NCBI GenBank assembly: GCA_019307815.1
Contig: JAFDIV010000016.1
Location: 22,401-86,400, forward strand
Direction of reading: 5' to 3'
Source: Deltaproteobacteria bacterium
GTDB taxonomy: Bacteria > Desulfobacterota > DSM-4660 > Desulfatiglandales > Desulfatiglandaceae
Length of the DNA stretch: 64,000 nucleotides
A model generated the notes under the pieces. The model was not told where the DNA came from and did not search any database. It saw only the letters and a program-made list of their open reading frames with translations. A program made the position numbers and the translations under genes. This document shows, one piece after another, positions 16,476-25,142 of the stretch (positions are counted from its first letter, which is position 1; each line of letters opens with the position of its first letter).

Positions 16476-17810
16476 ATGGAACCACAAGTGCCGCAAATAC
16501 GCACCGATTTACCAGGTCCAAATGCTTCCAAGCTCATAAAGTTGGACGGAACATTTGTATCCCCTTCCTACACCAGAACCTACCCCCTTGTGGCAGAAAA
16601 GGGGAGTGGCCTCTGGGTCGAAGATGTGGACGGGAATTCTTTCCTTGACTTCACCTCTGGCATCGCCGTCTGCTCCACGGGGCACTGCCACCCCGAGGTG
16701 GTCGAGGCTATCCAACGCCAAGCAGAAAAACTTCTTCACATGTCCGGGACAGATTTCTACTACACGGCCCAGATAGAGCTTGCAGAAAAACTCGCCCTTC
16801 TGGCACCAGGGAATGACGGCAAAAGGGTGTATTTTGGAAATTCCGGTGCTGAGGCTGTTGAAGCGGCCTTGAAGCTCGCCCGCTGGTACACAAAGCGGGA
16901 GTTGAATATAGCGTTTTTCGGAGCCTTTCATGGGCGCACCATGGGAGCCCTATCCCTCACAGCCAGCAAGGCCATCCAAAAGAAGCACTACAATCCCTTG
17001 GTTCCAGGCATCACCCACATACCGTACGCCTACTGCTATCGATGCTCCTATAATTTAAAGTACCCAGGCTGTGGCCTTGAATGCGTGCGGTGGGTTGAAG
17101 ACACCCTTTTCAGGACTACTATACCCCCAGAAGAGGTAGCTGCCATCTTTGTGGAACCCATACAGGGAGAAGGCGGCTATATTGTGCCGCCGCCAGAGTT
17201 TCATAAGGAGCTATACAATACAGCCAAGAAATACGGCATCCTGTATATCGCAGATGAAGTCCAATCGGGAATGGGTCGTACCGGGAAAATGTTTGCCATG
17301 GAACACTTCAACGTGGACCCTGACATGATGACCCTTGCAAAGGGTATTGCCTCGGGCCTGCCTCTTGGGGCGCTTGTCGCCAAATCTGACATCATGGAAT
17401 GGGAAGCAGGATCTCATGCCTCCACATTCGGAGGAAATCCGATCTCGTGCCAGGCCGCAATGAAAACCATAGAACTGCTGGAAAACGGTCTTGTGGAAAA
17501 CGCCGCCACTCAGGGAGAGTATCTTATTAACGGCCTTAAGGAAGTCCAAAAGGAGTGCGAATGTATAGGTGATGTGCGTGGGAAGGGTCTGATGGTGGCT
17601 GTTGAGCTTGTTAAAGATCGCGAAACCAAAGAACCTGCCAGGGAATGGAAAAACGACATTATTCTTGCAGCATTTAGAAGGGGCCTTTTGCTACTGGGCT
17701 GCGGCGAAAACAGCATCAGATTCTGCCCAGCCTTAATTGTTACCTCACATGAAATCGACACATGCTTATCTATATTTCGTGAAGCAGTAAAAGAAGTGGT
17801 AGGAGAGTAA
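16476..17810 (+). CDS. Class III PLP aminotransferase (GabT/ArgD-like, or amino-acid racemase type)
   Basis: A 444-residue fold-type I PLP enzyme. It has GNSGAEAVEAALKLAR, FHGRTMGAL, EPIQGEGGYIVPP, the ADEVQSGMGRTGK cofactor segment and TLAKGIASGLPLGA, whose Lys forms the PLP aldimine. The segment YCYRCSYNLKYPGCGLEC, with four cysteines, is absent from ordinary GabT/ArgD. I associate it with the archaeal-type subgroup that includes broad-specificity amino-acid racemases such as the Pyrococcus leucine/methionine racemase. Racemisation to feed the adjacent DAO-type oxidase is therefore an alternative to transamination. GGGGG precedes the ATG. Its TAA abuts the stop of the convergent OCD gene with no spacer. 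Confidence 0.85.
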   Translation: MEPQVPQIRTDLPGPNASKLIKLDGTFVSPSYTRTYPLVAEKGSGLWVEDVDGNSFLDFTSGIAVCSTGHCHPEVVEAIQRQAEKLLHMSGTDFYYTAQIELAEKLALLAPGNDGKRVYFGNSGAEAVEAALKLARWYTKRELNIAFFGAFHGRTMGALSLTASKAIQKKHYNPLVPGITHIPYAYCYRCSYNLKYPGCGLECVRWVEDTLFRTTIPPEEVAAIFVEPIQGEGGYIVPPPEFHKELYNTAKKYGILYIADEVQSGMGRTGKMFAMEHFNVDPDMMTLAKGIASGLPLGALVAKSDIMEWEAGSHASTFGGNPISCQAAMKTIELLENGLVENAATQGEYLINGLKEVQKECECIGDVRGKGLMVAVELVKDRETKEPAREWKNDIILAAFRRGLLLLGCGENSIRFCPALIVTSHEIDTCLSIFREAVKEVVGE

Positions 17811-18773
17811 TCAGGACAGTTCCACTATGGTTCCAAGCCCCATCTCTTCAGCCTTTTTTAGAACGGCTCCTGCGGCAGCCGCGTCTTGGGCTGCTAGACC
17901 CACGGACTTGAAAAAGGTTATCTCTTCCTGATCTTGTCGGCCCGGACGCTTTCCAGTTATTACCTCACCCAATTCTGCATCAATATGGGCCTTGGATCTT
18001 ATGATATCACCAGCTTCTGCCATACAGGCCTCTCTGGAATCCACAAAAACTCTTGCCCTCTTAATGGTATTTTCATCAATTTCCTGCATGTCTGGGGCAA
18101 AGGATCCTACTCCGGTCACATGGGCTCCGGGCTTTAGTTCATTTCCATCAAAAAGTGGGGTTTTGCTGGTAGTTGCTGCAATCACAATGTCAGCCTTTTG
18201 GACGGCCTCTTGGGGCGAAGAAGGGATACTCACGGCCGGGGCATTCGGCCAGGATCGGATTTCCTCGGCCAGACTTTTCGCCTTTTCTTCCACCAAGTCT
18301 ATAATAAAAATTTCCTCTATGGAGCGAACAGCCATAACCGCACGTACCTGCGATCGCCCCTGGACGCCGGCCCCAAAGAGCACTACCCTCTTCGCATCCC
18401 GCCTGGAAAGCAAGTCAGCGGCAAGGCCGCCTGCCGCTCCGGTACGGATCGCGGTCAAGGTTTCTCCATCCATGAAGGCCAGGGGCCTTCCCGTATCAGG
18501 GTCGAGAACAGTGACAACCGCGGCAACAGTGGGCAAGCCGATCTCTGGGTTTTTTCCATACACCGACACGATCTTAATGGCCAGGTTTCTACTGTCTTGA
18601 AGATAGGCGGGCATAAGGAGAGTTACACCTTTTTCCGTGGCCAATCTTGTCCGGAGTGGTACTATGGCCTTACCCGCGGAAAATTGCCCAAACGTGGACC
18701 TCATGGCCTGAATAGCTTCTGACATAGGCAGGGCTGCGTTCACATCAGCAGCAGAGAGAATCCTTATTCTCAT
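17811..18773 (-). CDS. Ornithine cyclodeaminase/mu-crystallin family reductase
   Basis: About 320 residues from the ATG at 18773; a TTG at 18788 would add five residues. The NAD-binding segment VVLFGAGVQGRSQVRAV and the upstream TAIRTGAAGGLAADLLSR are the family signatures. Members act as ornithine cyclodeaminase, alanine dehydrogenase, or delta-1-pyrroline-2-carboxylate reductase. The nearby aconitase X, whose hydroxyproline form makes pyrroline-2-carboxylate, favours the last, giving L-proline. The stop touches the aminotransferase stop tail to tail. The zinc-ribbon gene lies 21 bases upstream on the same strand. Family is firm; substrate is inferred. Confidence 0.83.
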   Translation of the reverse strand: MRIRILSAADVNAALPMSEAIQAMRSTFGQFSAGKAIVPLRTRLATEKGVTLLMPAYLQDSRNLAIKIVSVYGKNPEIGLPTVAAVVTVLDPDTGRPLAFMDGETLTAIRTGAAGGLAADLLSRRDAKRVVLFGAGVQGRSQVRAVMAVRSIEEIFIIDLVEEKAKSLAEEIRSWPNAPAVSIPSSPQEAVQKADIVIAATTSKTPLFDGNELKPGAHVTGVGSFAPDMQEIDENTIKRARVFVDSREACMAEAGDIIRSKAHIDAELGEVITGKRPGRQDQEEITFFKSVGLAAQDAAAAGAVLKKAEEMGLGTIVELS

Positions 18774-18794
18774 ACTATTAGCCCACAATAGACA

Positions 18795-19316
18795 TTAGGT
18801 CTTATCTTCATCTATCTCTTCCAGCTCCAGCTCGAAATCAAATTCTCCCAAATCTTCCTTCTTTTCCTCACCTGCCTTGCCTACCTCTTGTGTGACCATT
18901 TCAGCCGTATCCAGATCCAGGGCTTCACCCTCATCTTGAGTCCCAATCCCGGAAAGCTCCCCACCCAGATCATGTTCGGCCAATCCCTTCAATTCTTCCT
19001 TTTCAAGGTCAAATCCTACTACATCTTCCTCTCCCATGGCCGACCCTTCTGTCTTCAGTTCTATTTCTACTTCCTCTGGTTCGGTTATGGAAACCTCGGG
19101 GAGGTGTTCGAGCTTAAGCGTATCAGCCATACCGCCCACGTGGAGGCCAAGCTGGCTATCACCCGCCTCACCAGTGAGTGCGGCCAAGAGGGCCGGGGGA
19201 TCTGGCATGAATGGGGGGAGATTCAATTTCTTCTGTTCCCCGGAAATGTCCTTATTGCATTTTGGGCAGGCCATATTGTAATCGAAACTGATGTATCCAC
19301 ACTTTGGGCATCTCAT
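18795..19316 (-). CDS. Zinc-ribbon protein with long acidic tail, unknown function
   Basis: A 173-residue protein. The N-terminus MRCPKCGYISFDYNMACPKC supplies two CxxC pairs (Cys3, 6, 17, 20) for one zinc. The rest, from about residue 30, is low-complexity and strongly acidic (many Glu/Asp, ending EFDFELELEEIDEDKT) and probably disordered. Such proteins are common in deltaproteobacteria but I know no function. A good RBS (CAGGAGAGAAAA) precedes the ATG. On the minus strand TTGGCT-17-TCTAAT is a weak promoter candidate upstream. Confidence 0.65.
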   Translation of the reverse strand: MRCPKCGYISFDYNMACPKCNKDISGEQKKLNLPPFMPDPPALLAALTGEAGDSQLGLHVGGMADTLKLEHLPEVSITEPEEVEIELKTEGSAMGEEDVVGFDLEKEELKGLAEHDLGGELSGIGTQDEGEALDLDTAEMVTQEVGKAGEEKKEDLGEFDFELELEEIDEDKT

Positions 19317-19485
19317 TTTTCTCTCCTGTAATATGGGTTGTTGCTCAGAAGGTTATTAGAAAATCTCTTATTTTTCAAGCCAATATCATATTATGACATT
19401 GAGCCTCGGGATTATAGTATAGCTTATATATCCTTAATCGTCTTTTTTTTAATATGAGATAAATACCTCTCATACGGCCCCATTT

Positions 19486-20250
19486 TTAGGCCATGGTCCC
19501 GCCGTCCACAGTGATTACTTCCCCTGTAACAAAATCCCCCAATTCAGAGGCCAGAAACAACACTGCACCAACCACATCGGATGGCTCTGCGATCCTTCCC
19601 ATGGGTATGGTCTTGGTGATCTCCCTTAGCATGTCTTCATTGCCCCAAAAAGGCTGGCTGAATTTTGTTCTTACCATACATGGTGCGACTGCATTTACGT
19701 TGATCCTGTCCTTGGCCAATTCCACGGCCATGACCTTAGTAAGCATCTCCACGCCCGCCTTTGCCACACAGTAGATGCCCATCCCGGGGGCTGCCTTTCG
19801 CGCAGCAATAGAACTAATATTAATGATCTTCCCCCCACCGCTGTTGCGCATCAATCCGACTGCTGCTTTAGACACAAGAAATGTGCCCTTCAGATTAACT
19901 TCAATGATCTTGTCCCACAGGACCTCATCAGCATCAGCCACAGAAGGCGTCAATAGGTTCATCCCAACATTATTCACCAAGATATCTAATCTGCCAAAAC
20001 GCTCCTCAATTTCATGAAAAAGGGCAGAGACCTGCTCTGCCTTGGCCACGTGAGACACATGAGTCAGGACTTCCAGGCCTGTCTTGGAAAATTCCTCTCT
20101 CGCCTTGTCTAGGTTCTCTTGCTTCCTGCCGCAGATGACAACCTGGCTACCTCGCCTTGCCAGATTCAACGCAATATTCTTGCCAATACCCCTGCTTCCC
20201 CCCGTAACCAACGCCACCTTGGAAGAAAAATCAAGATCATTGTCCCTCAT
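19486..20250 (-). CDS. Short-chain dehydrogenase/reductase (FabG-like)
   Basis: A 254-residue SDR with TGGSRGIG, NNVG (usually NNAG), an active-site serine segment ISSIAARKAAPG, Tyr-x-x-x-Lys as YCVAK and the terminal TGEVITVDGG. It resembles the SDR at 3744-4535 but is not a close copy. It starts at ATG 20250 and is divergent from the flavoprotein gene at 20584. Reduction of a keto group or oxidation of a hydroxyl group with NAD(P) is expected; the substrate is not evident. Confidence 0.85.
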   Translation of the reverse strand: MRDNDLDFSSKVALVTGGSRGIGKNIALNLARRGSQVVICGRKQENLDKAREEFSKTGLEVLTHVSHVAKAEQVSALFHEIEERFGRLDILVNNVGMNLLTPSVADADEVLWDKIIEVNLKGTFLVSKAAVGLMRNSGGGKIINISSIAARKAAPGMGIYCVAKAGVEMLTKVMAVELAKDRINVNAVAPCMVRTKFSQPFWGNEDMLREITKTIPMGRIAEPSDVVGAVLFLASELGDFVTGEVITVDGGTMA

Positions 20251-20583
20251 ATTGGCCTCCTGTTTCCAGATTTGCCTTACCTGTCTATTTCCAGATCCCT
20301 CAATTAGCAGTTGTCAATAACTCTACTGTCGTGTATAAGACCAATTGAACTACCCCGCCGCAAGCACCGGGGTTAGGTCCGAGTCAACCTTATTGGTACG
20401 CAGCAAGCTGGGGGAATTAAACCCTAAAATGGTTAAATACCCAACCAGCTACAGCAAAACATAAAGGCCTAAGCAAGTGGTGAGTTTATTCAATTGTCAA
20501 ACCATGAGAGGTTTTTACCACTTACTACTTAACCATTCAACCATTTAACTGAGGTTTCACAAGAGGAGGCAATAGGAGTCAGT
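20251..20583. other. Divergent intergenic region with palindromes and repeated AACCA/TGGTT boxes
   Basis: A 333-base gap with no credible gene. It contains the hairpin at 20351-20375 and a degenerate relative at 20395-20416. It also has short boxes TGGTTAA (20430-20436), AACCA (20443-20447), TTAACCA (20529-20535) and TCAACCA (20537-20543), which could be operator half-sites for the flanking divergent genes. AGAGGAGG is the likely RBS region for the gene at 20584. The regulatory reading is tentative. Confidence 0.35.
20351..20375. repeat. Intergenic palindrome with GCAAGC core
   Basis: TACCCCG-CCGCAAGCA-CCGGGGTTA is an imperfect hairpin with a GCAAGC centre. The same design (CCCCGC arms, GCAAGC or GCTTGC/TTTG centre) recurs at 39816-39838 and 39967-39990, and in decayed form at 20395-20416 (GCAGCAAGCTG). 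It looks like a dispersed REP-type family. Confidence 0.5.
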
Positions 20584-21924
20584 ATGAAATTTTTGATCAT
20601 AGGTGGAGATGCCGCTGGAATGAGTGCTGCCAGTCGGGCAAAGAGAAGAAGCCCTGACCTTGAAGTCATCGTGCTAGAGCAAACCATGGATGTATCCTAC
20701 AGTGCATGCGGAATGCCGTATAACCTTGCAGACCCTGACCGGCCTATGGACGACTTGGTTGTCCGGCCTGCCCACGTTTTCCGAGAAAAACAAAACATCG
20801 ACTTGCGGACCGGCCATAGGGCAGAACAGATAGACCGTAACTCCAAGAAGGTAAAAGGCACAAAAAGCGATGGCACGAAGTTCGAGCTCCCCTATGACAA
20901 ACTCCTCATTGCCACAGGCGCATCCCCCATCAAGCCGCCTATTGAAGGGATCCACAGTCCCGGTGTGATGTGCCTAAAACTCCTTGAAGACGGCCGCCGC
21001 ATCAAGTCTTTTGTCAAAGAAAATGGTGTATCGCGCGCGGTGATCATCGGTATGGGCTATATTGCCCTGGAGATGAGTGAGGCCCTCAGAGCGCGGGATA
21101 TCGAGGTTTCCATGGTGAAACCTCGACCTGTATTGCTTCCTTGGATGCATCCAGAGCTCTCGGCAGTGGTAAAAGAAGAGCTGGAACGACATGGCGTTTC
21201 GTTGTATCCCGGACACAGCATCCAGAAAATCGAAAGCTCCGACAGGGCCCTTAGAGTTATTTGTGATGATCTTGCTTTGGAAGGGCAAATGGTTCTGGTG
21301 GCTGTAGGTGTAAAGCCCAACAGTGAGCTAGCTGAAGAAGCAGACCTTTCCTTAGGGCCTTCACGCGCCATTGCAGTGGACAGACAACTGCGCACTTCTG
21401 ACCCGGATATCTACGCTGCGGGCGATTGTGCAGACGCCTTTCATGTGGTCACGGGAGAGCGTACCTGGGTACCCTTGGCCCTCCGGGCCAATAGGGCTGG
21501 CTGGGCCGTGGCCGACAATGTACTGGGCAAGGGTGTAGAATTGGATGGGATCGCCGGCACTGCTGTTTTTAAGGTATTTGATCTTCAGGTGGCGCGAACA
21601 GGCCTAAATGCGAAAGAAGCTGAGACGGCAGGCTTTGATCCAGCCCAAGTAGTGATCAAAAGCCGGAGCCGAGCACATGCCCACCCCGGCTCCTCCCCGA
21701 TTTTAGTGAACATGGTCTCTGACAGAAAGTCAGGCCGACTTCTGGGGGTTCAGATGGTGGGCAAGGAAGGGGTCGCCCATCGTATCAATGCTGCAGCAGT
21801 TGCACTCCATGCCAAAATGACCGTGGCCGATTTTGTCCAATGCGACTTGGCCTATGCACCTCCTTTCAGCCCTGTATGGGACCCGCTTCTGACAGCCGCC
21901 AATCAATTAATAAAACAAATGTAG
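20584..21924 (+). CDS. CoA-disulfide reductase/NADH oxidase-like flavoprotein
   Basis: A 446-residue pyridine-nucleotide disulfide oxidoreductase. It has an N-terminal FAD site (IIGGDAAGMSAAS) and a single redox cysteine, Cys42, in SYSACGMPYNLAD. That matches CoA-disulfide reductase, NADH oxidase and polysulfide reductase types rather than two-cysteine glutathione-reductase types. It also has ATGASPIKPP, an NAD site (VIIGMGYIALEM) and the FAD segment DIYAAGDCADAF. Likely a cytoplasmic thiol/persulfide or oxygen-scavenging reductase. The start follows AGAGGAGGCAATAGGAG. It converges on the activase gene with 18 bases between stops. Confidence 0.82.
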   Translation: MKFLIIGGDAAGMSAASRAKRRSPDLEVIVLEQTMDVSYSACGMPYNLADPDRPMDDLVVRPAHVFREKQNIDLRTGHRAEQIDRNSKKVKGTKSDGTKFELPYDKLLIATGASPIKPPIEGIHSPGVMCLKLLEDGRRIKSFVKENGVSRAVIIGMGYIALEMSEALRARDIEVSMVKPRPVLLPWMHPELSAVVKEELERHGVSLYPGHSIQKIESSDRALRVICDDLALEGQMVLVAVGVKPNSELAEEADLSLGPSRAIAVDRQLRTSDPDIYAAGDCADAFHVVTGERTWVPLALRANRAGWAVADNVLGKGVELDGIAGTAVFKVFDLQVARTGLNAKEAETAGFDPAQVVIKSRSRAHAHPGSSPILVNMVSDRKSGRLLGVQMVGKEGVAHRINAAAVALHAKMTVADFVQCDLAYAPPFSPVWDPLLTAANQLIKQM

Positions 21925-21942
21925 GCACACGGCCTTTCCCTT

Positions 21943-22737
21943 TCATGGTGCCTGTCTCGTCATCTCCCTTGCCAACAGTGCTGCGCCCAAGGCCCCCACT
22001 ACCTGGGGCTCTTGGGGAATATTCAATTTGGTTTTAAATAGCCTTTCCAGTACAGCCACCATTCCCTTGTTTTTTGCCACTCCGCCTGTAAACGTAATCT
22101 CACGGCGTATCCTCAAGCGTTTTGTCATCCTAAAGATCCGTCTGGCAATGGACTCATGGACACCTCGAATAATATCCTTCTTTTCAAGGCCGTCTGCAAT
22201 CAGTGAAATAACCTCAGACTCGGCAAAGACCGTGCACATACTGCTGATGGAAACCCCACGCTTCGCCTCCACCGAAAGATCCCCAAGCTGTGACAGTTCC
22301 GTCTCCAAGGCGTCAGCCATCACCTCTAGAAAGCGGCCAGTTCCCGCAGCACACCTGTCATTCATCACAAAATCAGTAACCTCCCCCCTACTATTAAGGG
22401 TAATCACCTTGCTGTCCTGGCCCCCTATGTCCACCACTGTACGGGTTTTAGGGAAAAGATAGTGCGCCCCTCTGGCATGACAGGTAATCTCTGTCACCTC
22501 CCTATGGGCAAAAGGGACCCTTAGCCTTCCATAACCGGTTGCAACGATATGCCGTACATCACTCCTGGATCTTTCCGCTTTGTCCAAGGCTTCTTGCAAG
22601 CAGGACTCGGCAGCCCTTAAGGGATTGGCTCCTGTCCTTCGTATGGCATAGGCTACGATACCACCATCAGACAAGAGCACGGCCTCGGCCGAAAGTGAAC
22701 CCACATCAATTCCTGCGTCTATTTTATTGTGCTGCAT
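21943..22737 (-). CDS. BadF/BcrA-type 2-hydroxyacyl-CoA dehydratase activase
   Basis: About 264 residues from the ATG at 22737, which lies one base after the upstream TAG stop and behind GGGATAG. A longer start at 22812 would overlap the previous gene. It has the ASKHA ATPase motifs AGIDVGSLSAEAV and DIGGQDSKVI, plus two cysteines that hold the dimer-bridging [4Fe-4S] cluster (NDRCAAGTGRF and SSMCTVFAESEV). It uses ATP hydrolysis to push a low-potential electron into the partner dehydratase or reductase encoded by the two preceding genes. It is the last gene of a four-gene operon. Confidence 0.9.
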   Translation of the reverse strand: MQHNKIDAGIDVGSLSAEAVLLSDGGIVAYAIRRTGANPLRAAESCLQEALDKAERSRSDVRHIVATGYGRLRVPFAHREVTEITCHARGAHYLFPKTRTVVDIGGQDSKVITLNSRGEVTDFVMNDRCAAGTGRFLEVMADALETELSQLGDLSVEAKRGVSISSMCTVFAESEVISLIADGLEKKDIIRGVHESIARRIFRMTKRLRIRREITFTGGVAKNKGMVAVLERLFKTKLNIPQEPQVVGALGAALLAREMTRQAP

Positions 22738-22738
22738 T

Positions 22739-24001
22739 CTATCCCAGCATCTCCACAAAGGCCTGAAGCCTGGTCCTCGTTTGGCCCGGAAAATAGTTAT
22801 CAGGGTCTGCACCGTCTCCGTAAAGGATCATATATGGAACCCCTTGATCCTTTAGAAAATCCCCAATAATACTAGCACCTCCACAGCTCTGCCTGCAGCC
22901 CCAATGGGAAAAATGGATAACCCCATTGACTCGGTAATTGTTCACCATCTCCTTGACCGCACCAAGTCTCCTTTCCAAGGGCCCGGCCCATACATTGGAA
23001 AGGATCTTGTGGGCCAGTGAATCCAAAGGTTTCGTGGGATCAAAGGGAGGCCAGTACATATAGTTTGCCTCCTCAAAGCACACAGACACCCCCTGAGAGG
23101 ACAGGAATTGAAAGATATCGTTTTGATAGTAGGGACGTATATGGTGAAGCCACAAAACGCGATACCGTTCATTATCCAAATACCCCCTCTTCTTGGCAAC
23201 CCTGTCTTCCAGCTCCCGTGCAAGTATTGCAGAAAACCGTACTCCCCATGTAGAACCAGGTGAACAAAATCCCATTCCAGCCAAGTAGCTCAGGCCTTCA
23301 CTACCGGGAAACGGGGCAGGTATCGCCATCCTCAACCTATTGATCCTTACCATATACTTCCTCATGGTATTGGACAGGCCCACCACTTTGCACAGCTCTT
23401 CTTCAGATAAAGACACCGCCATCAGATCTACCATGTGAGCCAAGAGGTAACGCAACTGATCTGTAACATATCCGTGCGCCTCCGGCCCAGTGTCATAAGG
23501 GGGGTCCAGCAACAGGTGAGAACAGGCGTACCTCTGGGAGAGATAAGAAAAAAACTTGTTGGCCCCGTCGCACAGGTGACTTGAGGAAACAATCAAATCT
23601 GGCCGCGGTAGATACCCTTCTACTGCCAAGCCAAGGGCGCATCTATAAAAAGAACAGACATCAGTGGACATCATGGAATTGCCAATGGAAATGAAAGGAG
23701 GGGCCCAGCCAAGATAGGAAACCAATGCGGCAATGATTTCGGGTAAGATGGGGATAGCTCCCACAGCATAGGCCAGCTCTACAGGGGTAAAGGCACTCAT
23801 CCAGATAACCTTTTTTCTCTTGGAGCAAGCACTGCGCATCATCCAAATGAGATATCTGACCCAGATCTTATAAGCCCTGCTCTGCTCACGCAGATTTACG
23901 ATTTCCATGAGTGGGGCGAGGGACCAATAGGTCAAGGGATTGCGGACCACCCTTTTCAACGCCCTGTGTGAGATCTTTTCCTCTTCCCCTATCGTGGCCA
24001 T
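22739..24001 (-). CDS. 2-Hydroxyacyl-CoA dehydratase/benzoyl-CoA reductase-family subunit (second)
   Basis: About 420 residues from the ATG at 24001. The longer start at 24124 overlaps the previous gene. Features of the 2-HAD family are SAFTPVELAYAVGAIPILPE, STDVCSFYRC, SSSHLCDGANKF, HFSHWGCRQSCGG and the end PGQTRTRLQAFVEMLG. The cysteines at these positions are candidate [4Fe-4S] ligands. It pairs with the preceding subunit, 19 bases upstream, to form a heterodimer fed by the activase one base downstream. The reaction could be dehydration of a 2-hydroxyacyl-CoA or reduction of an aromatic acyl-CoA. I cannot choose from sequence alone. Confidence 0.85.
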   Translation of the reverse strand: MATIGEEEKISHRALKRVVRNPLTYWSLAPLMEIVNLREQSRAYKIWVRYLIWMMRSACSKRKKVIWMSAFTPVELAYAVGAIPILPEIIAALVSYLGWAPPFISIGNSMMSTDVCSFYRCALGLAVEGYLPRPDLIVSSSHLCDGANKFFSYLSQRYACSHLLLDPPYDTGPEAHGYVTDQLRYLLAHMVDLMAVSLSEEELCKVVGLSNTMRKYMVRINRLRMAIPAPFPGSEGLSYLAGMGFCSPGSTWGVRFSAILARELEDRVAKKRGYLDNERYRVLWLHHIRPYYQNDIFQFLSSQGVSVCFEEANYMYWPPFDPTKPLDSLAHKILSNVWAGPLERRLGAVKEMVNNYRVNGVIHFSHWGCRQSCGGASIIGDFLKDQGVPYMILYGDGADPDNYFPGQTRTRLQAFVEMLG

Positions 24002-24020
24002 TTTCTGTGCCCTGCCATTG

Positions 24021-25139
24021 CTATCCAAAATTGGCCAACATCTCCAGAAAGGCCTGCACCCGTGTCCGTATTCCTCCCCCCAGACGCCCTCGGTACTCCC
24101 CTTCCAAAAACAGGATCGGGACATCTCTTTTTTGAAGTTTCTCCTTCAGTGCAGGAAATTCATATAGATAAGGATCACAGAACTTCAAAGCCCCATAGAT
24201 AAGCCCCTGGGCCCTTGTCTTTTCCACCTGCCTTAATAGAAATTTCGCCCGTGTGGCAGTATCCTTCATCCGGGCACAAGGGATCTTGCCAAGGTAGCTC
24301 TCGCTTAAGGCGTTGAGGATGTCCCCATCCAAGGGCACTTCTTGAACCATTCTTTCTGCCAGGCAACAGTCCACCCCTACTATGGTCCCGCCTAGCTCTT
24401 CTATAAGCTCAATAATCGAAGTACCATCTAAGATGGACCCAGTGACCAATACCCTGGGAGAAAACAGCTCCTTTTGTGTGCATTGCCCGGTTATCCTTAC
24501 AATCTCCTCCAAGGCATCATTAAAAAGCCGCCTGGGACCCTCCCATTCTTTCGAGAACAGGGCAAGCAGGGCGCTGTAACGAAGTCCAGGAACCCCCTGG
24601 ATATGATTCATTATCAATCTTTGATAAAGACGCCGCGTCCGATTTATCTCCTCTGTGGCTTGACGCAAAGAGTCCTCTGTAATCTCTGCTTTAAAATACT
24701 CTTCCAGAGCCCTGACAAAGGCCTGTAACCTGCCCCGAAAATAGGCAATTGCATTAGGGCTCCGTGTTCTGGGAACATCCAAAATAAAGGCAAAACCAGG
24801 GGGCATATAATGGCACCAGGCATCATAGAGCCTCCTCATCCCATCACAGGTATTCGCAACAATAATTCCAGACAATCCCTTGTATTCCCCGTCCATTGCC
24901 TTTCCCAAGCAGGCTCTCACATAGGGGCAAAAGTTGGGATCAAGGTATGCATCGGCCTTTTCCGAGGAGGGTTCTGGAAGGATTCGGGCCGGCGTAAGTC
25001 CTGCTGCCTCCACAATTTCAATAGGGATGTAAGTGCAGGTCCAGCCCACTGAAGCCACGGACTCGGCTCTACCGCCCTGTCTTCCTAGCTGGTCTAAGAT
25101 ATGTCGGATCACTTTCACAAAGGGGGCTGCTCTAGGCAA
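24021..25139 (-). CDS. 2-Hydroxyacyl-CoA dehydratase/benzoyl-CoA reductase-family subunit (first)
   Basis: A 372-residue 2-HAD subunit with the expected conserved blocks: VGWTCTYIPIEIVEAAG, CPYVRACLGKA, VANTCDGMRRLYDAW, GVDCCLAERMV and GGGIRTRVQAFLEML. The start at 25139 lies three bases after the stop of the receiver-PFK gene, so the two are almost certainly cotranslated. It is homologous to, but clearly different from, the following subunit, as expected for the two chains of a heterodimer. No acyl-CoA transferase or ligase is in this operon, so how the substrate is activated is not evident. Confidence 0.87.
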   Translation of the reverse strand: MPRAAPFVKVIRHILDQLGRQGGRAESVASVGWTCTYIPIEIVEAAGLTPARILPEPSSEKADAYLDPNFCPYVRACLGKAMDGEYKGLSGIIVANTCDGMRRLYDAWCHYMPPGFAFILDVPRTRSPNAIAYFRGRLQAFVRALEEYFKAEITEDSLRQATEEINRTRRLYQRLIMNHIQGVPGLRYSALLALFSKEWEGPRRLFNDALEEIVRITGQCTQKELFSPRVLVTGSILDGTSIIELIEELGGTIVGVDCCLAERMVQEVPLDGDILNALSESYLGKIPCARMKDTATRAKFLLRQVEKTRAQGLIYGALKFCDPYLYEFPALKEKLQKRDVPILFLEGEYRGRLGGGIRTRVQAFLEMLANFG

Positions 25140-25142
25140 ATA

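Noticed and set aside
17992..18722. Two long plus-strand open frames (about 200 and 170 codons)
   Set aside because: Both are antisense to the OCD-family gene, whose motifs are clear; composition is that of a shadow frame.
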